This document shows positions 9,965 to 22,189 of a stretch of DNA of 64,000 nt, in pieces (position 1 is the stretch's first letter; each line of letters begins with the position of its first letter). Location: positions 118,950,501-119,014,500 of the forward strand of contig NC_091245.1 in NCBI RefSeq assembly GCF_042477335.2. The letters run 5' to 3'. This DNA is from Ovis canadensis. Lineage: Eukaryota; Chordata; Mammalia; Artiodactyla; Bovidae. A program made the position numbers and the translations under genes. A model generated the notes under the pieces. The model was not told where the DNA came from, ran no database searches, and saw only the letters and a list, made by a program, of their open reading frames with translations.

Positions 9965-11320
9965 CTTTTATTAATAAAACGCAGTTATTTTCACATGGAT
10001 ACCCCGTGTGAAACTGCAGGAAAAGTGTCAAGAGTATCTCTGAACCACTCATACTTCCTATAGTAACCTTGAGAGCCCTACATAGTAGCCTTGAGTGCCC
10101 TGGCGTGTCCAGCAGTGCATTTTAGTCCCATCCTGTGTGGTCCCACATTCATTTTGGCTGAGCATTCATTTTCACAGTAATGGTGACAGAAGATTCTGCC
10201 ACTTGGCCTTTTGTATGACTTGTGGCACCTTTGTGTAGAGCTTCAGTAAGGTACGACTTTTTGTCTAGTATGCACATGGAAGCATAAGAATATTTGTATG
10301 TGTCCTTGAACTTGAGCTGTGCTTCTTTTCTTTAATCACTTTAATCAGTCTGTAAGTATGCTGTCTGGTCTGATATCTCCCCTCCCGTCCGCATTTCTTC
10401 GCTCCCCTCAGCTGAAGAGCTGTTGCTTCATATCTCAGCAAACATCCTCTGTTTGCCTGCCTGTCTTGAAGGAAGTCCAGAGTTCTGCAGGTGTCTCTAG
10501 AGTCATCTCTTCCTAGATGGAGGGTGAGCTCTGTCCATGCCCTGTGCACGTTGGCACAGGGAGCTTGTAGGGTACTGGGATGCTAAGAGTGTTGACCTGT
10601 GATTTTGGACTATGGCCTTTAAATGTTTGCATACATTTCTGCTGAGAATTTTGGAGAATTCTTTATCCCCATCACATGGTTTTTCATCACATAAGTAGAG
10701 TAGCAAATCATGTAATTTCTGATATATTGTAAATGTTGATGTTTTAAAACAACAATTATCTCATTCTTCTAAAATGAATCTAGTGGGCTCTAAATACTGT
10801 TATAAGTTGACCTATTGTCATCCATTTAAAAAATACATGACTAAGCTTTTCATTGAATCAAAAATGTAAATTTTTCATTTTTTTCTCCTTGAAATGATAT
10901 TTCAGTTCCACTTGCTCCACAAACATGTTAATTAATTTTTATACTTGAAAATCTTTTATTGATCATTCTGTCATCTTTCTGCAACAAAAATATGGAGTGA
11001 TGGGAATGATTTTTTATTTTCTATCCTCATAAGTCTCTTCAGTGTTAATTTCTTTTGGTTTGTGTCAGTATGGTTATTAACATAAATTAATCAGAACAAG
11101 TAGGCATACGTTTTGGATATGTAATTAAACATGAAAGGTAGAATTATGTTGGAAAGCAACTTGAGACAAATGGAGCTGCAACACTGAATTATTTCATGTA
11201 CTGGGGAATGATTACTACTTCATGCGAGAATAAGGTTTTTCATTTGCGTAGATGTAAATTTGAGAAACCTTGTTGACAGAAGTAGATAGGATCAGAAGAA
11301 CTTTTGTTATATCAGGTTCA
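9965..11320. other. Unassigned intronic sequence
   Basis: AT-rich, apparently unique intron. The short open frames here have no family resemblance, and I see no RNA gene or confident repeat. Confidence 0.45.
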
Positions 11321-11321
11321 C

Positions 11322-11625
11322 TTACTATTTTTATTTTTAGCTGGAATATAGTTGCTTTACACTGTTTTGTCAGTTTCTGCTGTACAACAACAGAAATCCC
11401 CTGTACGTATACATATATTCCCTTCCTCTTGAGCCGCCTCCTTGCTTTCCCCGCAGCGTCCCAGCCTTCTAGGTCCCACGGAACGCAGAGCTGAGCCCCG
11501 CACGCTGTGCAGCAGCTCCCTGCTCGTTGTGTGTGGGCATATGGTGGTGTATAGATGCCAGGGCTGCTCTCAACTCACCCCACACCCCTGCCCACAGATC
11601 CATTCTCCACATCTGTGACTGTTTT
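11322..11625 (-). mobile_element. L1 LINE 3' UTR fragment
   Basis: The reverse complement of an L1 3' end is recognised from 'ctggaatatagttgctttac' and 'agtttctgctgtacaacaac', followed by CCTT/CTC-rich sequence and 'ccacatctgtgactg'. Confidence 0.7.
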
Positions 11626-11629
11626 CCTG

Positions 11630-12357
11630 CCCTGGCCACTTAGTTTGTTAAATTATCGGAATTATTTAAATTGTCGCAACCTGATGTGTCTTTATGAATC
11701 AACCAACTCAACACTTAGCTCCCTTTAATTTTGTTGAGAGCAGAAAACTGGAAACCTCTGGATTGTAAAAGGGTTTGTTGCCCCCTAATTAGGTTATTCA
11801 GTTCAGCACTAGTATTTCAAGTCACCCGTCATGGCCACTGATTCAGGAAACTTGGGCTCCAGTCCAGCTTTGCCAGTTACTTCTTAGCTATGTTCTAGGG
11901 TCCTGTCAGACCGTAGCATTTCACAGTTCTGCAGCTTGCCTTGAGTATTCTTGTTTTCTTACCAGTGATCACCCAGACAAGGTACTTCTCGAATCCTCAA
12001 CTCCGAACCTGCATAAGCATCTGTAATCATTTGTTGGGGTTCTAAAAGACTGATTGATGTCTCTCACCACTTGCCGGCATCCACCTGAAACTCGATTTTT
12101 CCAGGCCAGCAGGTCCTGGGGCCGTGTGTATTTTCCACCTGAACTGGGTTTTTCCAGTCCCTTGCTCAGTTAGCCCTTCTAATGCTAGTTTTCAGCCCTT
12201 CACCCAGTTGCTTTGGCTGTTGCTAGGAGATCATTGTTCCTTTGCTGGTGACATCTGTGCTTCCTCTTTTTGGGCATCTCTTCACTAGGATTGGATGGTA
12301 GGCGCATTGCTCAGCTCAGCATCATTGTACGTGGTAGATGGCTTAGGTGCCTGCTTA
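11630..12357. other. Mostly unassigned sequence with a possible MIR remnant
   Basis: Around 11855-11960 'gggctccagtccagctttgc' and following bases resemble antisense MIR. The rest shows no recognisable feature. Confidence 0.35.
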
Positions 12358-12377
12358 AGAAGGAAGGAAGGAAGGAA
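12358..12377. repeat. (GAAG)n microsatellite
   Basis: About five GAAG units lie directly before the Bov SINE, at the 3' end of the minus-strand element. Confidence 0.9.
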
Positions 12378-12561
12378 AGTTGCTCAGTCGTGTCCGACTC
12401 TTTGTGACCGCACAGACTATACAGTCCATGGAATTCTCCAGGCCAGAATACTGGAGTGGGTAGCCTTTCCCTTCTCTAGGGACTCTTCCCAACCCAGGGA
12501 TCGAACCCAGGTCTCCTGCATTGCAGGCGGATTCTTTACCAGCTGAGCCACAAGGGAAGCC
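12378..12561 (-). mobile_element. Bov-tA SINE
   Basis: Minus-strand Bov SINE from 'tgctcagtcgtgtccgactc' to 'gagccacaagggaagcc', including 'gggatcgaacccaggtctcc'. Confidence 0.95.
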
Positions 12562-12564
12562 TTG

Positions 12565-13500
12565 TTTAATTTTAAAAAATATATATAATCAACCTTAGTA
12601 CTTTACTGTCAAGTCTTACTAGCGATGCCTCCTAATTTTGTTTAATGAAATGCTTGTTGATATAAACTAGATCTTAAACTCAAGAAATGCTAGAACGCTA
12701 GATCTTTTAAACCACAGTTATTATCTTAGAGGGAGGCAGGTGCATCGTCTTTTGAGAAAAACTATCTTTGCTTTAGGCACCTTGCATCCATCTGAATGTA
12801 GGCCTTTTTGTAGCATGGAGTGGAGTTGGTGACGTGCTGAGTAGAGCCATAGGATGAGAAAACACTGTAGGTAGCTCTTTATGTTCTTCTGAATTTAGGG
12901 CGGCCTGTAGGCAACATTCTGAAATAGAGAGATTTGACATGAGAGACACGGCCCGTAGCTGTTTGTGTAATTTTGTGTTATCCTGTTGGGGTTATTAGTG
13001 TTCTCTTCATCAACACAGATGATTATATGTATTACTTGAGTTTCTGCTGTGAAACAGCCAGGTTGAGATCTGAGATGTTGCCATTTAAAATGTTTTCTTT
13101 TTTTTTGACAAAAGAAGTGCAGATACTTTGTAAACTGAAATAGTTATGGTCTTTATTATTCTAGTAAATTTATGATAGGGCTGATACTAAGAAGTAGTTC
13201 TGAGCAGGAACAGAACTGGGAACCCAGGGCAGAGACCCCTGGGCCACAGGTTGCCTGCCAGTCTGTGTGGCTCACAAGCTGGCACCTCTACCAACAGGTG
13301 CTTTGAAACCAGCCTGGCGTTTGTCAGAGCAGCTGTGACGTGATCACCGTTTGTTTCAGTGGAGGTTTTCTGAGGGTCTGTCTCTGTTGTGTGGTGTATT
13401 GGTTGTCTGTGGGCACCGTCTCCAGAATTTCTACAGAAGTTGCATTTGGTGAGGAGACTGCTGTTTCGGGTGGGCTGAATCTCCTGGGGATCTGTTGATT
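12565..13500. other. Unassigned intronic sequence
   Basis: No confident repeat or gene is seen. The minus-strand open frame at 13187-13516 overlaps the L1 edge and has no recognisable family. Confidence 0.45.
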
Positions 13501-13504
13501 TTTT

Positions 13505-14290
13505 TTTAAGAAACATTTTTTATTGAAGTGTAGTTGATTACAGTGTTGCATCTGTTTCTGCTGTACAGCGAAATGATTCAGTGATATATACAGATAATGC
13601 ATACAGACATATATGGGCTTCCCCGGTGGCTCTGGTAGAGAATCTGTCTGCCAAGCAGGAGACTCGGGCTCAGTCCCTGAGTCAGGAAGATCCCCTGGAG
13701 AAGGAAGTGGCAACCCACTCCAGTACTCTTGCCTGGAGAATCGTATGGACAGAGGAGCCTGGCAGGCTACAGCCCATGGGGTCGCAGAGAGTCGGACATG
13801 ACTTCGTGACAACATACAGACAACACACACATACGTTCTTTTTCATATTCTTTTCCATTATGGTTTATCACAGAATATTGAATATAGTTCCCTGTGCTAT
13901 ACAGTCAGACCTGTTGTTTATCCATTCTGTTATAATAGTTTGTGTCTACTAATCCCAAACTCCCAGTCCATCCTTAGCTTCCCACCTCTGCCACCACAAT
14001 CCCGCTATCTATATCTGTAAGCCTGTTTCTGCTTTGTAGATAAATTTGCTTATGTTCTATTTTAGATTCCACATAGAAGTGATATCATGTGATGTTTGTC
14101 TCTATCTTTCTGGTTTATTTCACTTAGTAGGCTAATGTCTGGGTCCGTCCATGTTGCAGCAAGTGGCATTATTCTGCTATGACTGAGTACTATTCCACTG
14201 TGTGTCTATGTGTGTGTATATATGTAAGTATATACACACACACAGCACATATATCTACTCATCTGTCAGTGGACATTGGGATTGTAAAGC
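13505..14290 (-). mobile_element. L1 LINE 3' region, split by a Bov-tA SINE
   Basis: Antisense L1 3' UTR and ORF2 end: 'tttttattgaagtgtagttg', 'agttccctgtgctatacagt', 'gtccgtccatgttgcagcaa'. A Bov-tA copy interrupts it at about 13615-13812. A short CA/TA tract at 14205-14250 lies near its right end. Confidence 0.85.
13615..13812 (+). mobile_element. Bov-tA SINE nested in L1
   Basis: A full plus-strand Bov-tA ('gggcttccccggtggctctg' to 'gagagtcggacatgac'). It is flanked by the direct repeat catacagaca at 13600-13609 and 13813-13822. Confidence 0.95.
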
Positions 14291-14299
14291 ATGCCATTT

Positions 14300-15138
14300 T
14301 GATTAGTCACTGGTTTCATTTTCCTCTGCCCGCTCTGTTGAGAAAGTAAGTGTTTGAAAGCATAGGGATCAGACTCTTGAGTGATACATCGTAGTTGAAT
14401 AAGAGGCAGTCAGCAAGGTGATGCAAGGGGAGCCCTCCTTGTCTGCCTCTGGATGATGTAAGCCAGGGGCTGTGCTGGATGGACCATTTGGGTTCTGGAG
14501 GGACAAGATCAGGAGACATCATTCTTGAAGTGGGGAAGTTTGTGTTTTGGACATCTGAGAAAGGCTAAATTCCCAACCTGCCACAAGGCTCCTTTTGTGG
14601 GTCTTGTTGATGTGATAGAATCAAAGCTTTGTGATGTCTCTCCTTCCAGCAAGGGTTGAAGTAGAACTCCTGTAGCTCCGGATAGCTCCGTGGCCTTTGG
14701 AGTCAGCATGCTTGTGTTAAGACCCCAGGTCTATCACTCTTCACCTGTTTCTTCTGAACCCCTTTCTACGTCTGTGAGAAGGAAATGGTGTCTAGTTTGG
14801 AGAGTTGCTAGAATCCCACGAGAAGGCGCAGAAACATGGCAGGAGGTTCGCGGCGGCACCGTCGCCTGCCTGCACTGCGGCTCACACTCCGCGGCAGCTG
14901 TGCTGTCACTGCAGGCTCTTTGGCCGTTGTGCTGCCCCTTCCGACAGCACAGCACCGTGACACATGAGCCTGGTGCTGTCCGGGCTTGGCGGCAATGATA
15001 GTGCTGGTGTGTGATCCCACTTGCTCACTGTGACGCTGGTTCCTTGACGCCGCGACCTGTCTTCTTTGCTGATAAGGCCACGGCTAGTCAGATATTGCCC
15101 TTTCTTTTTCTGTAGTTGTTAAGGTGAACCTTTTACTT
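14300..15138. other. Unassigned intronic sequence, partly GC-rich
   Basis: The part around 14800-15000 is GC-rich with several CpG. Open frames occur on both strands here (for example 14690-14998), but none resembles a known family. No repeat is recognised. Confidence 0.4.
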
Positions 15139-15140
15139 TC

Positions 15141-15256
15141 TTTTCTTTTTTTTCGTTTGGCCCAAATTTGGAGGATTTTAGTTCCCCAACCAGGATGGAG
15201 CCTGCACGCTCGGCAATGGAAGTGAGGAGTCTTAACCACTGGACTGCCAGGAAATA
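15141..15256 (-). mobile_element. CHR-type SINE, diverged
   Basis: Minus-strand tRNA-SINE: 'ttttagttccccaaccagga' and 'cttaaccactggactgccag'. Confidence 0.75.
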
Positions 15257-15316
15257 GCTGTGGTGGTCCTTTTTTTGAAGAAGTGAACTTGTTTTATAAA
15301 GGATAGTTAGGGATGG

Positions 15317-15597
15317 GAGCCGGAGAAGGCAATGGCGCTCCACCTCACTACTCTTGCCTGGAAAATCCCATGGGCGGAGGAGTCTGGTTAGGCTGCAGTC
15401 CATGGAGTCGCTAAGAGTCAGACACAACTGAGCGACTTCACTTTCACATTTCACTTTCATGCATTGGAGAAGGAAATGTCAGCCCACTCCAGTGTTCTTG
15501 CCTGGAGAATCCCAGGGAAGGGGGAGCCTGGTGGACGGCTGTCTATGGGGTCGCACAGAGTTGGACACGACTGAAGTGACTTAGCAGCAGCAGCAGG
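15317..15597 (+). mobile_element. Bov-A2 dimeric SINE
   Basis: Two Bov-A monomers lie in tandem: 'ggagaaggcaatggcgctcc' and 'ggagaaggaaatgtcagccc'. They are joined by 'tcactttcatgcattgg', and the element ends in (cag)n. Near-identical ggatgggag / gggtgggag sequences at 15311 and 15595 may be its target-site duplication. Confidence 0.93.
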
Positions 15598-15599
15598 GG

Positions 15600-16200
15600 T
15601 GGGAGGGGGAAGCAATTTTTCAACGTTACTTTCTTTGAAAGCCCTTCTAATTAAAAATAGAACACACAGGAATGTGTGTAAATTACAGGTGTGCGGTTCA
15701 CTGAATTATGACAAATTGACTACACCTGTGTAGGTCCTCATGCTCCTTGTTATCGCTACCCCTCGTCCCAGCTGTGTTTTGATTGCCTGTTAGAGGCAAG
15801 GCAGTATTTGATAGCTGTAGGGTTGGAATCTAGGAATTTGGCCTTGCATAGGAGACACACGTATGTAAATACACCACCGCAGCTTTCAAGACTGTCTTCC
15901 TCCAAGAGAAGAGCTCATGTTTCCATTCACTGGTTCATTCCGCAAACATTTATTAACTTTTGACACAGTGCCAGGTATGCGGTTAAATGCTATGAATACA
16001 GCAGTGATTAGATAAAGCCCTTGGCCTCAGTGGGCTTATGTGTCGAGGTCTTACTCACCAGTGCTGACCTAGCACCGAAACATGTGGCAGTTGTTTAGTA
16101 AATGTCTTCTCAACCCAACTAAAAATACTCCCTGTACTCTTCTCCGGTGGCATTCACCGTCTTGTAGTCAGCTGTTAGACCTCTGATTTTCTTTTCCCAT
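15600..16200. other. Intronic sequence with an ancient-repeat remnant
   Basis: Around 15930-16030 'aaacatttattaacttttga' and 'cagtgccaggtatgcgg' resemble an old mammalian interspersed repeat of uncertain family. The rest is unassigned. Confidence 0.4.
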
Positions 16201-16204
16201 ATCT

Positions 16205-16606
16205 TTAAAACTTTTGGTTTTTCTTGAGATATAGTTGATTTACAATATTATATTAGTTTCAGGTACACAACATAGCAATTCAAGTTTTTTGTAGATGATA
16301 CTCTCATTTATAGTTACTATAAAATATTGGCTATAATCCCTGTTCTGTACAATATATCCTTGTAGCTTATTTATCTCATACATAGTAGTAGGTACCTTTT
16401 AATCCTCTATCCCTGTCTTGCCCCTCCTCCCTTACTGGTAACCACTATTTTGTCCTCCATACCTATGAGTCTATTTGTTTGCTGCTGCTGTTGCTATATT
16501 CACTCACTTATTTTCTTTTCAGATTCTGCACATAAGTGGTAGCAGAGGATATATGTCTTTTTCTGTCAGATTAATTTCACTCAGCTTGATACCTCCATCC
16601 ATCCAA
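16205..16606 (-). mobile_element. L1 LINE 3' region
   Basis: Antisense L1 3' end: 'gagatatagttgatttacaa', 'tgttctgtacaatatatcct', 'tgatacctccatccatcc'. Diverged. Confidence 0.8.
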
Positions 16607-16609
16607 GAC

Positions 16610-17380
16610 CTGACCTCTAGATTCCAGGATCCTGGAATGTAGGTTATCCATTCTAGCCTCTTGCAGAGAAAGGACTTAGTCTGGTTATTGAAGGTGTGAC
16701 AAGTGCCAAGTAAATAGTACCGTCAGTAAGTACTGTTAGAGGTTCAGAGGAGCTGGAGAGTGTTAATGGCTATGGTAAAGCTTTTCTTGCTAAAGTCGCC
16801 AGCAGTCACCTAGTCCCTAAGTCCATTCAAGCTATTGATTGCTTAGTTTACTTTTCTGTAACATTGACAATGACCATTTTCTCTGGGAAGTCTTTTGATT
16901 TCACCTGTCTAGGCTAGCTTGTTTTCTCCTTGTGTCACTGTTCTTCCTCAGTCACCTCTGAGGGTTTTTTCTGCCTGTGCGTGTGTTATGCCTTAGAAGC
17001 CCCTCTTGGCTCACTGGTTTTCACCCTCTGCATATTCTGTATCCTCCATTTGTTGGTGATTCCCAAGTGATTTCTTGCCCTGAGCCTGTTCCTGGGTTCC
17101 TTTCCCACTTACGCAGCTGTCTCCTGGGCATTGCCCACTGATGGTCCTGAACTAAATTTATTCAGAACTAGACCCTAGTACCTAACCTCATCTGCTTCCA
17201 GTCACAGGTGCTGTACTACAAGCATTTTCTCTCCACATAAATGCAAGGGGCAGCAACCGTGTGTCCCGTCTCTCACTCTCCAGCCTCCTCCATCCCCTTA
17301 CATCCGTCCAGACTCCCAGGGTCCCAGCAGTTCCACTTGCTGAATTTCTCTTGGATTTACCCCCCTCCCCTCCTTCCCTG
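16610..17380. other. Unassigned intronic sequence
   Basis: No repeat, RNA or coding feature is recognised. Confidence 0.45.
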
Positions 17381-17381
17381 C

Positions 17382-17593
17382 AGGCTTCTCTGGTAGCTCG
17401 GGTGGTAAAGAATCTGCCTGTAATGCAGGAGACCTGGGTTTGATCCCTGGGTTGGGAAGATCTCATGGAGGAGAGTATGGCAACCCACTTCAGTATTCTT
17501 GCCTGGAGAACCCCCACAGACAGAGAAGCTTTGTAGGCTACAGTCCACGGGGTCACAACGAATCAGACACAACTGAGCGACTAAGTACTGCAT
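17382..17593 (+). mobile_element. Bov-tA SINE
   Basis: Plus-strand element from 'aggcttctctggtagctcgg' through 'gtttgatccctgggttggga' to 'cagacacaactgagcgac'. Confidence 0.94.
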
Positions 17594-17712
17594 AGCTCCT
17601 CCCCCGCATCTATTGTTTCTTGCTTGGATAACTCTCCAATGGCAGATGTCCCAGCAGCCAATCTGGGACTTTTTTCAAAACATTCTCCACATTGTTGCTG
17701 GAGGGGTCATGT

Positions 17713-19056
17713 CTCAGTTCAGTTCAGTCTCTCAGTCTTGTCCAACCCTTTGTGACCCCACAGACTGCAGCACACCAGGCTTCCCTTTCCATCATCAACT
17801 CCCAGAGCTTGCTCAAATTTATAGCCATCGAGTTGGTGATGCCATCCAACCATCTCATCCTCTGTTGTCCCTGTCTCCTCCTGCCCTCAGTCTGTCCCAA
17901 CATCAGGGTCTCTTCTAAGGAATCAGTTTTTTGCATCAGGTGGCCAAAGTATTAGACCTTCAGCTTCAGGATCAGTCCTCCCAATGAATATTCAGGGCTA
18001 ATTTCCTTTAGGATTGACTTATTTAATCTCCTTGAAGTCCAAGGGACTCTAAAGAGTCTTCTCCAACACCACAGTTCAAAAGCATCAGTTCTTTGGCGCT
18101 CAGCTTTCTTCATGGTCCAACTCTCACATCCATATGTGACCACTGGAAAAACCATAGCTTTGACTAAGACGGACCTTTGTGGGCAAAGTAGTGTCTCTGC
18201 TTTTTAATATGTATGCTCTCTAGGTTTGTCATAGCTTTTCTTCCAAGGTGCAAGTGTCTTTTAATCTCATGGCTGCAGTTACCATCTGCAGTGATTTTGG
18301 AGCCCAGAAAAATAAAGTCTGTCCCTATTTCCATTGTTTCCCCATCTGTTTGCCATGAAGTGATGGGACCAGATGCCATGATCTTAATTTTCTGAATGTT
18401 TAGCTTTAAGTCAGCATTTTCACTCTCCTCTTTCACTTTTATCAAGAGGCTCTTTAGTTCTTCTTTGCTTTCTGCCATAAGGGTGCTGTCATCTGCATTT
18501 CTGAGGTTGTTGATATTTCTCCTGTCACCGTTCCAGCTTGTGCTTCCTCCAGCCTGGCATTTTGCATGTTGTACTCTGCATATAAGTTAAATAAGGAGGG
18601 TGACAATAAACTACCTTAATGTACTCCTTTCCCGATTTTGAATCAGTCTGTTGTTCCATGTCTGGTTCTAATTGTTTCTTGACCTGTATACAGATTTCTC
18701 AGGAGGCAGGTCAGGTGGTCTGATATTCCCATCTCTTGATTTTTCCACAGTTTATTTTGATCCGCACAGTCAGTGGCTTTAGCATAGTCAATGAAGGAGA
18801 AGTAGATGTTTTTCTGGAACTCTCTTGCCTTTTCTATGATCCAACAGACGTTGACAATTTGATCTCTGGTTCCTCTGCCTTTCTAAGTCCAGCTTGAACG
18901 TCTGGAAGTTCTTGGTTCATGTACTGTTGAAGCCTAGCTTGGAGAATTTTCAGCCTAACTTTGCTAGCTTGTGAGATGAGTGCACTTGTGTGCTGGTTTT
19001 ACCATTTTTTGACATTGCCTCTCTTTGAGATTGGAATGAAAACTGACCTTTTCCGG
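17713..19056 (-). mobile_element. BovB LINE, 5'-truncated antisense copy (about 1.34 kb)
   Basis: Reading on minus from 19056, it covers the middle and C-terminal part of the RTE reverse transcriptase and the 3' tail, seen on + as 'ctcagttcagttcagtc'. Recognisable segments include NADLKLNIQKIKIMASGPIT and MVFPVVTYGCESWTMKKAER. Several frameshifts and stops make it a fossil. The region that should carry the YADD catalytic motif (about 18480-18500) is altered. Confidence 0.94.
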
Positions 19057-19059
19057 TTT

Positions 19060-20585
19060 CCAGGAGGGGGTCATGCTTGTCACTCCCCCACAATTCTTGG
19101 TGTGTGGCTTTTTGCCTTCAGTCTTGCTGACAGGATTGCCTCCCACCTAAGCTATGGCTTAGTCTCTCCAGGCTTACTTTGTGTCTCTCCATAGACCAAG
19201 CCTGTCCTTTCCTACCGAGTCATCAGCTTCCAGTTCCCAGATCTCAGAGAGCTCACCTCCATATTTCTGGATGTGTGGCTGCTTCTGTTGTCCCCTCCGC
19301 TTTTGTCTGATCTCTTCAAAGGGAGGTGTTCTCTGTCTCCTGTGCTCCGAATCAAGGTTCCTATCCTGTGTTCTCCTCCCTCTAGCATGCTGTTCGCGGT
19401 CCCCCGTCCTGTGGAAAACCTGTAATCAAGTCCCACTGGCCTTCAAAGTCCAGTTCTCTGGGGTTCCCGGTCCCCTTGCTGGATCCCCAGGCTCAGAACC
19501 TTCACAATAGGAGAACGTCTTGTTCTCCAGTTTGTGGGTCACCTACCTGATGTGTACGGCATTTGATTTTATCGTGACTGTCCTTGGACGTGGGGTATCT
19601 TTTTTTGGTGGGTTCCAGCATCCTCCTGTTGATGGTGGTTCAGCAGCTAGTTGCAGTTTTTGTACTCGCAGAGACGATGAGCACGTGTTCTTCTGCTCCA
19701 TCAGCTTGAACCAGCGGCCACCAGCAGACTGAGCAATGTCTTTCATCTCTATTAACCTATCTGTGCCTAGGAGATCACAGGTACTCAAAATACTTGAGTG
19801 AATATAATGAGTTTCTTTTTTTTCTCCCCCCTTTTTGGCCATGAGTATAACATTAAGTTATTGTATGGATTTATCTGGATAACTTTTTTTTTCATTCTAA
19901 CATCAGAATTTGAAGTCTGAAAAGTTTATCTTATGTATATATATATAATTCTTGGTTGATCTTCACGGTCCTTGCTCTCTGCAGAGCTGAATGTTAGACT
20001 AATGTTGGTAGGTCCTGTACCAGCAGGAGCCATGCTTGTTGACATTGCATCTGGCTGACCCCCTGCTCTGCCTGGCACATGAGTGTTGAGCTGTGTGGAG
20101 GGAGAAGAGCACGCGTTGGGATGGCAGATGGACTGTGCTCTGAGGTTTTGGAACATAGGACTAGTGTGCAAAACTGATTTCATGGATCTAAGAGCTACTA
20201 GTGCATGTCAAAAGTTACTGTACGTGACTGTGGAAAAGAAAGTCAGCTTTAAATGAACTCTGTATTTATAGGAAAAACCCATTACTTTTCTCCGTGCTCT
20301 TAGGTGGATATTTCAGTTTCAAATTGTTGGGCTCAAGTATTTTGAGGGTGGCACAGTCTTATAATTTGTTAGAAAGAACAAACTTTTATCTTTTGCCACT
20401 TCTTTTTCTCTTAATCAAAAGTAACACATGCTCGTGTAAGACATTGACATGACATGTTGGAGTGCCTGCAGTCACTCTATTCTACCTTATTTTATTTTCC
20501 TTGTATCACTTAATACTATCTGAAATTATTTGTATGTGTGTTTCTTATCTATTTCTTTTCAAAACACTTACAAATAATAGGGAAT
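19060..20585. other. Unassigned sequence, possibly containing a ruminant repeat
   Basis: Part of it (about 19580-19720, 'ggtgggttccagcatcctcc', 'cagcagctagttgcag') feels like a multi-copy ruminant sequence, but I cannot name the family. There is no convincing coding region. A short TA run lies at 19937-19948. Confidence 0.35.
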
Positions 20586-20589
20586 ATTT

Positions 20590-20775
20590 TTCTGAGCACT
20601 GACTGTGTGTTCCAAGTATCATATATGTATTAACTCCTTCAATCCTTTTAAGAGCCCTGAAAGGTAAGTTACTGTAATTATCCCTGATTTCCAGGTGAGG
20701 AGCTTATATTACAGAGTAGTTAAGTAAGTCTTAAGTGCATAAACAGTATATGGTGGGAATGACATTTAAATCCAA
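20590..20775 (+). mobile_element. MIR SINE (5' and core part)
   Basis: 'atgtattaactccttcaatc', 'ttatccctgatttccaggtg' and 'gtagttaagtaagtc' follow the MIR core. The element stops at 'aagcagg' where a Bov-tA is inserted, and its 3' words 'ctgactccag' reappear after it. Confidence 0.8.
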
Positions 20776-20776
20776 G

Positions 20777-20990
20777 CAGGGTGTCTGGTGGCTCAGTGGT
20801 AAAGAATCCACCTGCCAATGCAGATGTAAGAGATGAGGGTTTGTTCCCTGGGTTGGGAAGATTCCTACTAGAGTTGGAAATGGCAACCCACTCCAGTATT
20901 CTTGCCTGGAAAATTCCATAGACAGAGGAGCCTGGTAGGTTACAGTTTATGGGGTTGCAAAGAGTCAGACATCACTGAGCCATGTGCGCA
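20777..20990 (+). mobile_element. Bov-tA SINE inserted in MIR
   Basis: Plus-strand Bov-tA: 'tggtggctcagtggtaaaga' to 'agagtcagacatcactgagc'. Its tail merges with a CA-rich tract. Confidence 0.92.
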
Positions 20991-21002
20991 TGTGCACACA
21001 TG

Positions 21003-21118
21003 CACCCTGACTCCAGAATCTCACACACACACACACACACACACACACCCCTGACTCCAGTGTCTCTCCCTCTCACACATACACACATGAACACACCCCT
21101 GACTCCAGTGTCCTAAAC
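21003..21118. repeat. CA microsatellite with a threefold 'cctgactccag' unit
   Basis: The MIR-derived word ccctgactccag occurs at about 21006, 21051 and 21096. The copies are separated by (CA)n or CA-rich runs, the longest at about 21022-21050. It looks like a compound minisatellite built from the MIR tail and a CA tract. Confidence 0.8.
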
Positions 21119-21119
21119 C

Positions 21120-21655
21120 CTACTCTGCTCTGCTGAGTCTCAGTGTAAGCTCTATAGGGCAGGCGGCTTGCTTCTTGCAGCTCCCAGCATGATGCTCTGC
21201 ACTGGTGCATGGAATGAACATGAAATATACCAAACAAAAAGTAAGAATGAAGTATTTTTTCAGCACCCTTCTACAGTGCAGTTTGGTTGTTTTCCTCAAA
21301 AAGCTTTTTCTTTTCAATTATAAGCATACACTTATTCATAGATAAAGTCCTTTTACATAAACATTACCATCTTGGGAAACATTTCTATTCCTCCATGACC
21401 ACTTGGGGACTCTGTCCCTCAAGATGTGACATTGTCTTAGCTATGCAAGAATAGATAGGACTGATATTATTTTATGTTATCTAAATGTTAGTCTCCTTAA
21501 AATGTGGGAGACAGTTTAGCCTCATCAGCAATATCCTGGGGATAGGCGTGCTCCTCCGGATGGCTGCTGTCACCTGTTTTCTGTTGATTCTTGCTGGGAG
21601 TTGTCATTCCTGTAAAGAAAATTAATGGTGCTAAATTCTGAGGGTATACCTACTT
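21120..21655. other. Unassigned intronic sequence
   Basis: No confident repeat or gene is seen. Confidence 0.4.
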
Positions 21656-21660
21656 GAAAG

Positions 21661-21870
21661 GGGCTTCCCAGATGGCGCTAGTGGTAAAGAACCCCCTGCC
21701 AACGCAGGAGACGTAAGAGATGCAGGTTTGATCCCTGGGTCGGGAAGATCCCCTGGAGAAGGGCACAGCAACCCACTCTAGTACTCTTGCCTGGAAAATC
21801 CCATGGACAGAGGAGCCTGGCGGGCTATAGTCCATGGGGTCAAGAGCTGGGCACGACTGAAACAACTTAA
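21661..21870 (+). mobile_element. Bov-tA SINE
   Basis: Plus-strand copy from 'gggcttcccagatggcgcta' to 'gaaacaacttaacatgca'. tacttgaaag just before it and tacttggagg just after resemble a slightly diverged target-site duplication. Confidence 0.95.
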
Positions 21871-21970
21871 CATGCATACATACTTGGAGGTTGGAGTGTG
21901 TTGGTTACTGACTCTGATCTTTTCCCAGTTCCTATAGTTGTGCTGATGAGAAAACAAGACTGCTTAAAAT

Positions 21971-22187
21971 TTTCTTTGTGGAACTTCCCTAGTGGTCCAG
22001 TGGCTAAGACTCCACACTCCCAATGCAAGGGCGCCAGTGTTGGATTCCTGCTTAGGGAACTAGATCCCGCATGCCACAACTGAGAGCGTGCCTGCTGTAA
22101 CAAAGAGTGAAGATCTTGCATGCTGCAACTAAGACCCAGAACAGCCAAATACATTTTTAAAAAATTAAAGTTATTTTTTTCTTTGTG
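21971..22187 (+). mobile_element. CHR-1-type SINE with 10-base target-site duplication
   Basis: Plus-strand tRNA-SINE ('gaacttccctagtggtccag' to 'acccagaacagccaaataca', then an A/T-rich tail). It is flanked by tttctttgtg at 21971-21980 and 22178-22187. Confidence 0.9.
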
Positions 22188-22189
22188 TA

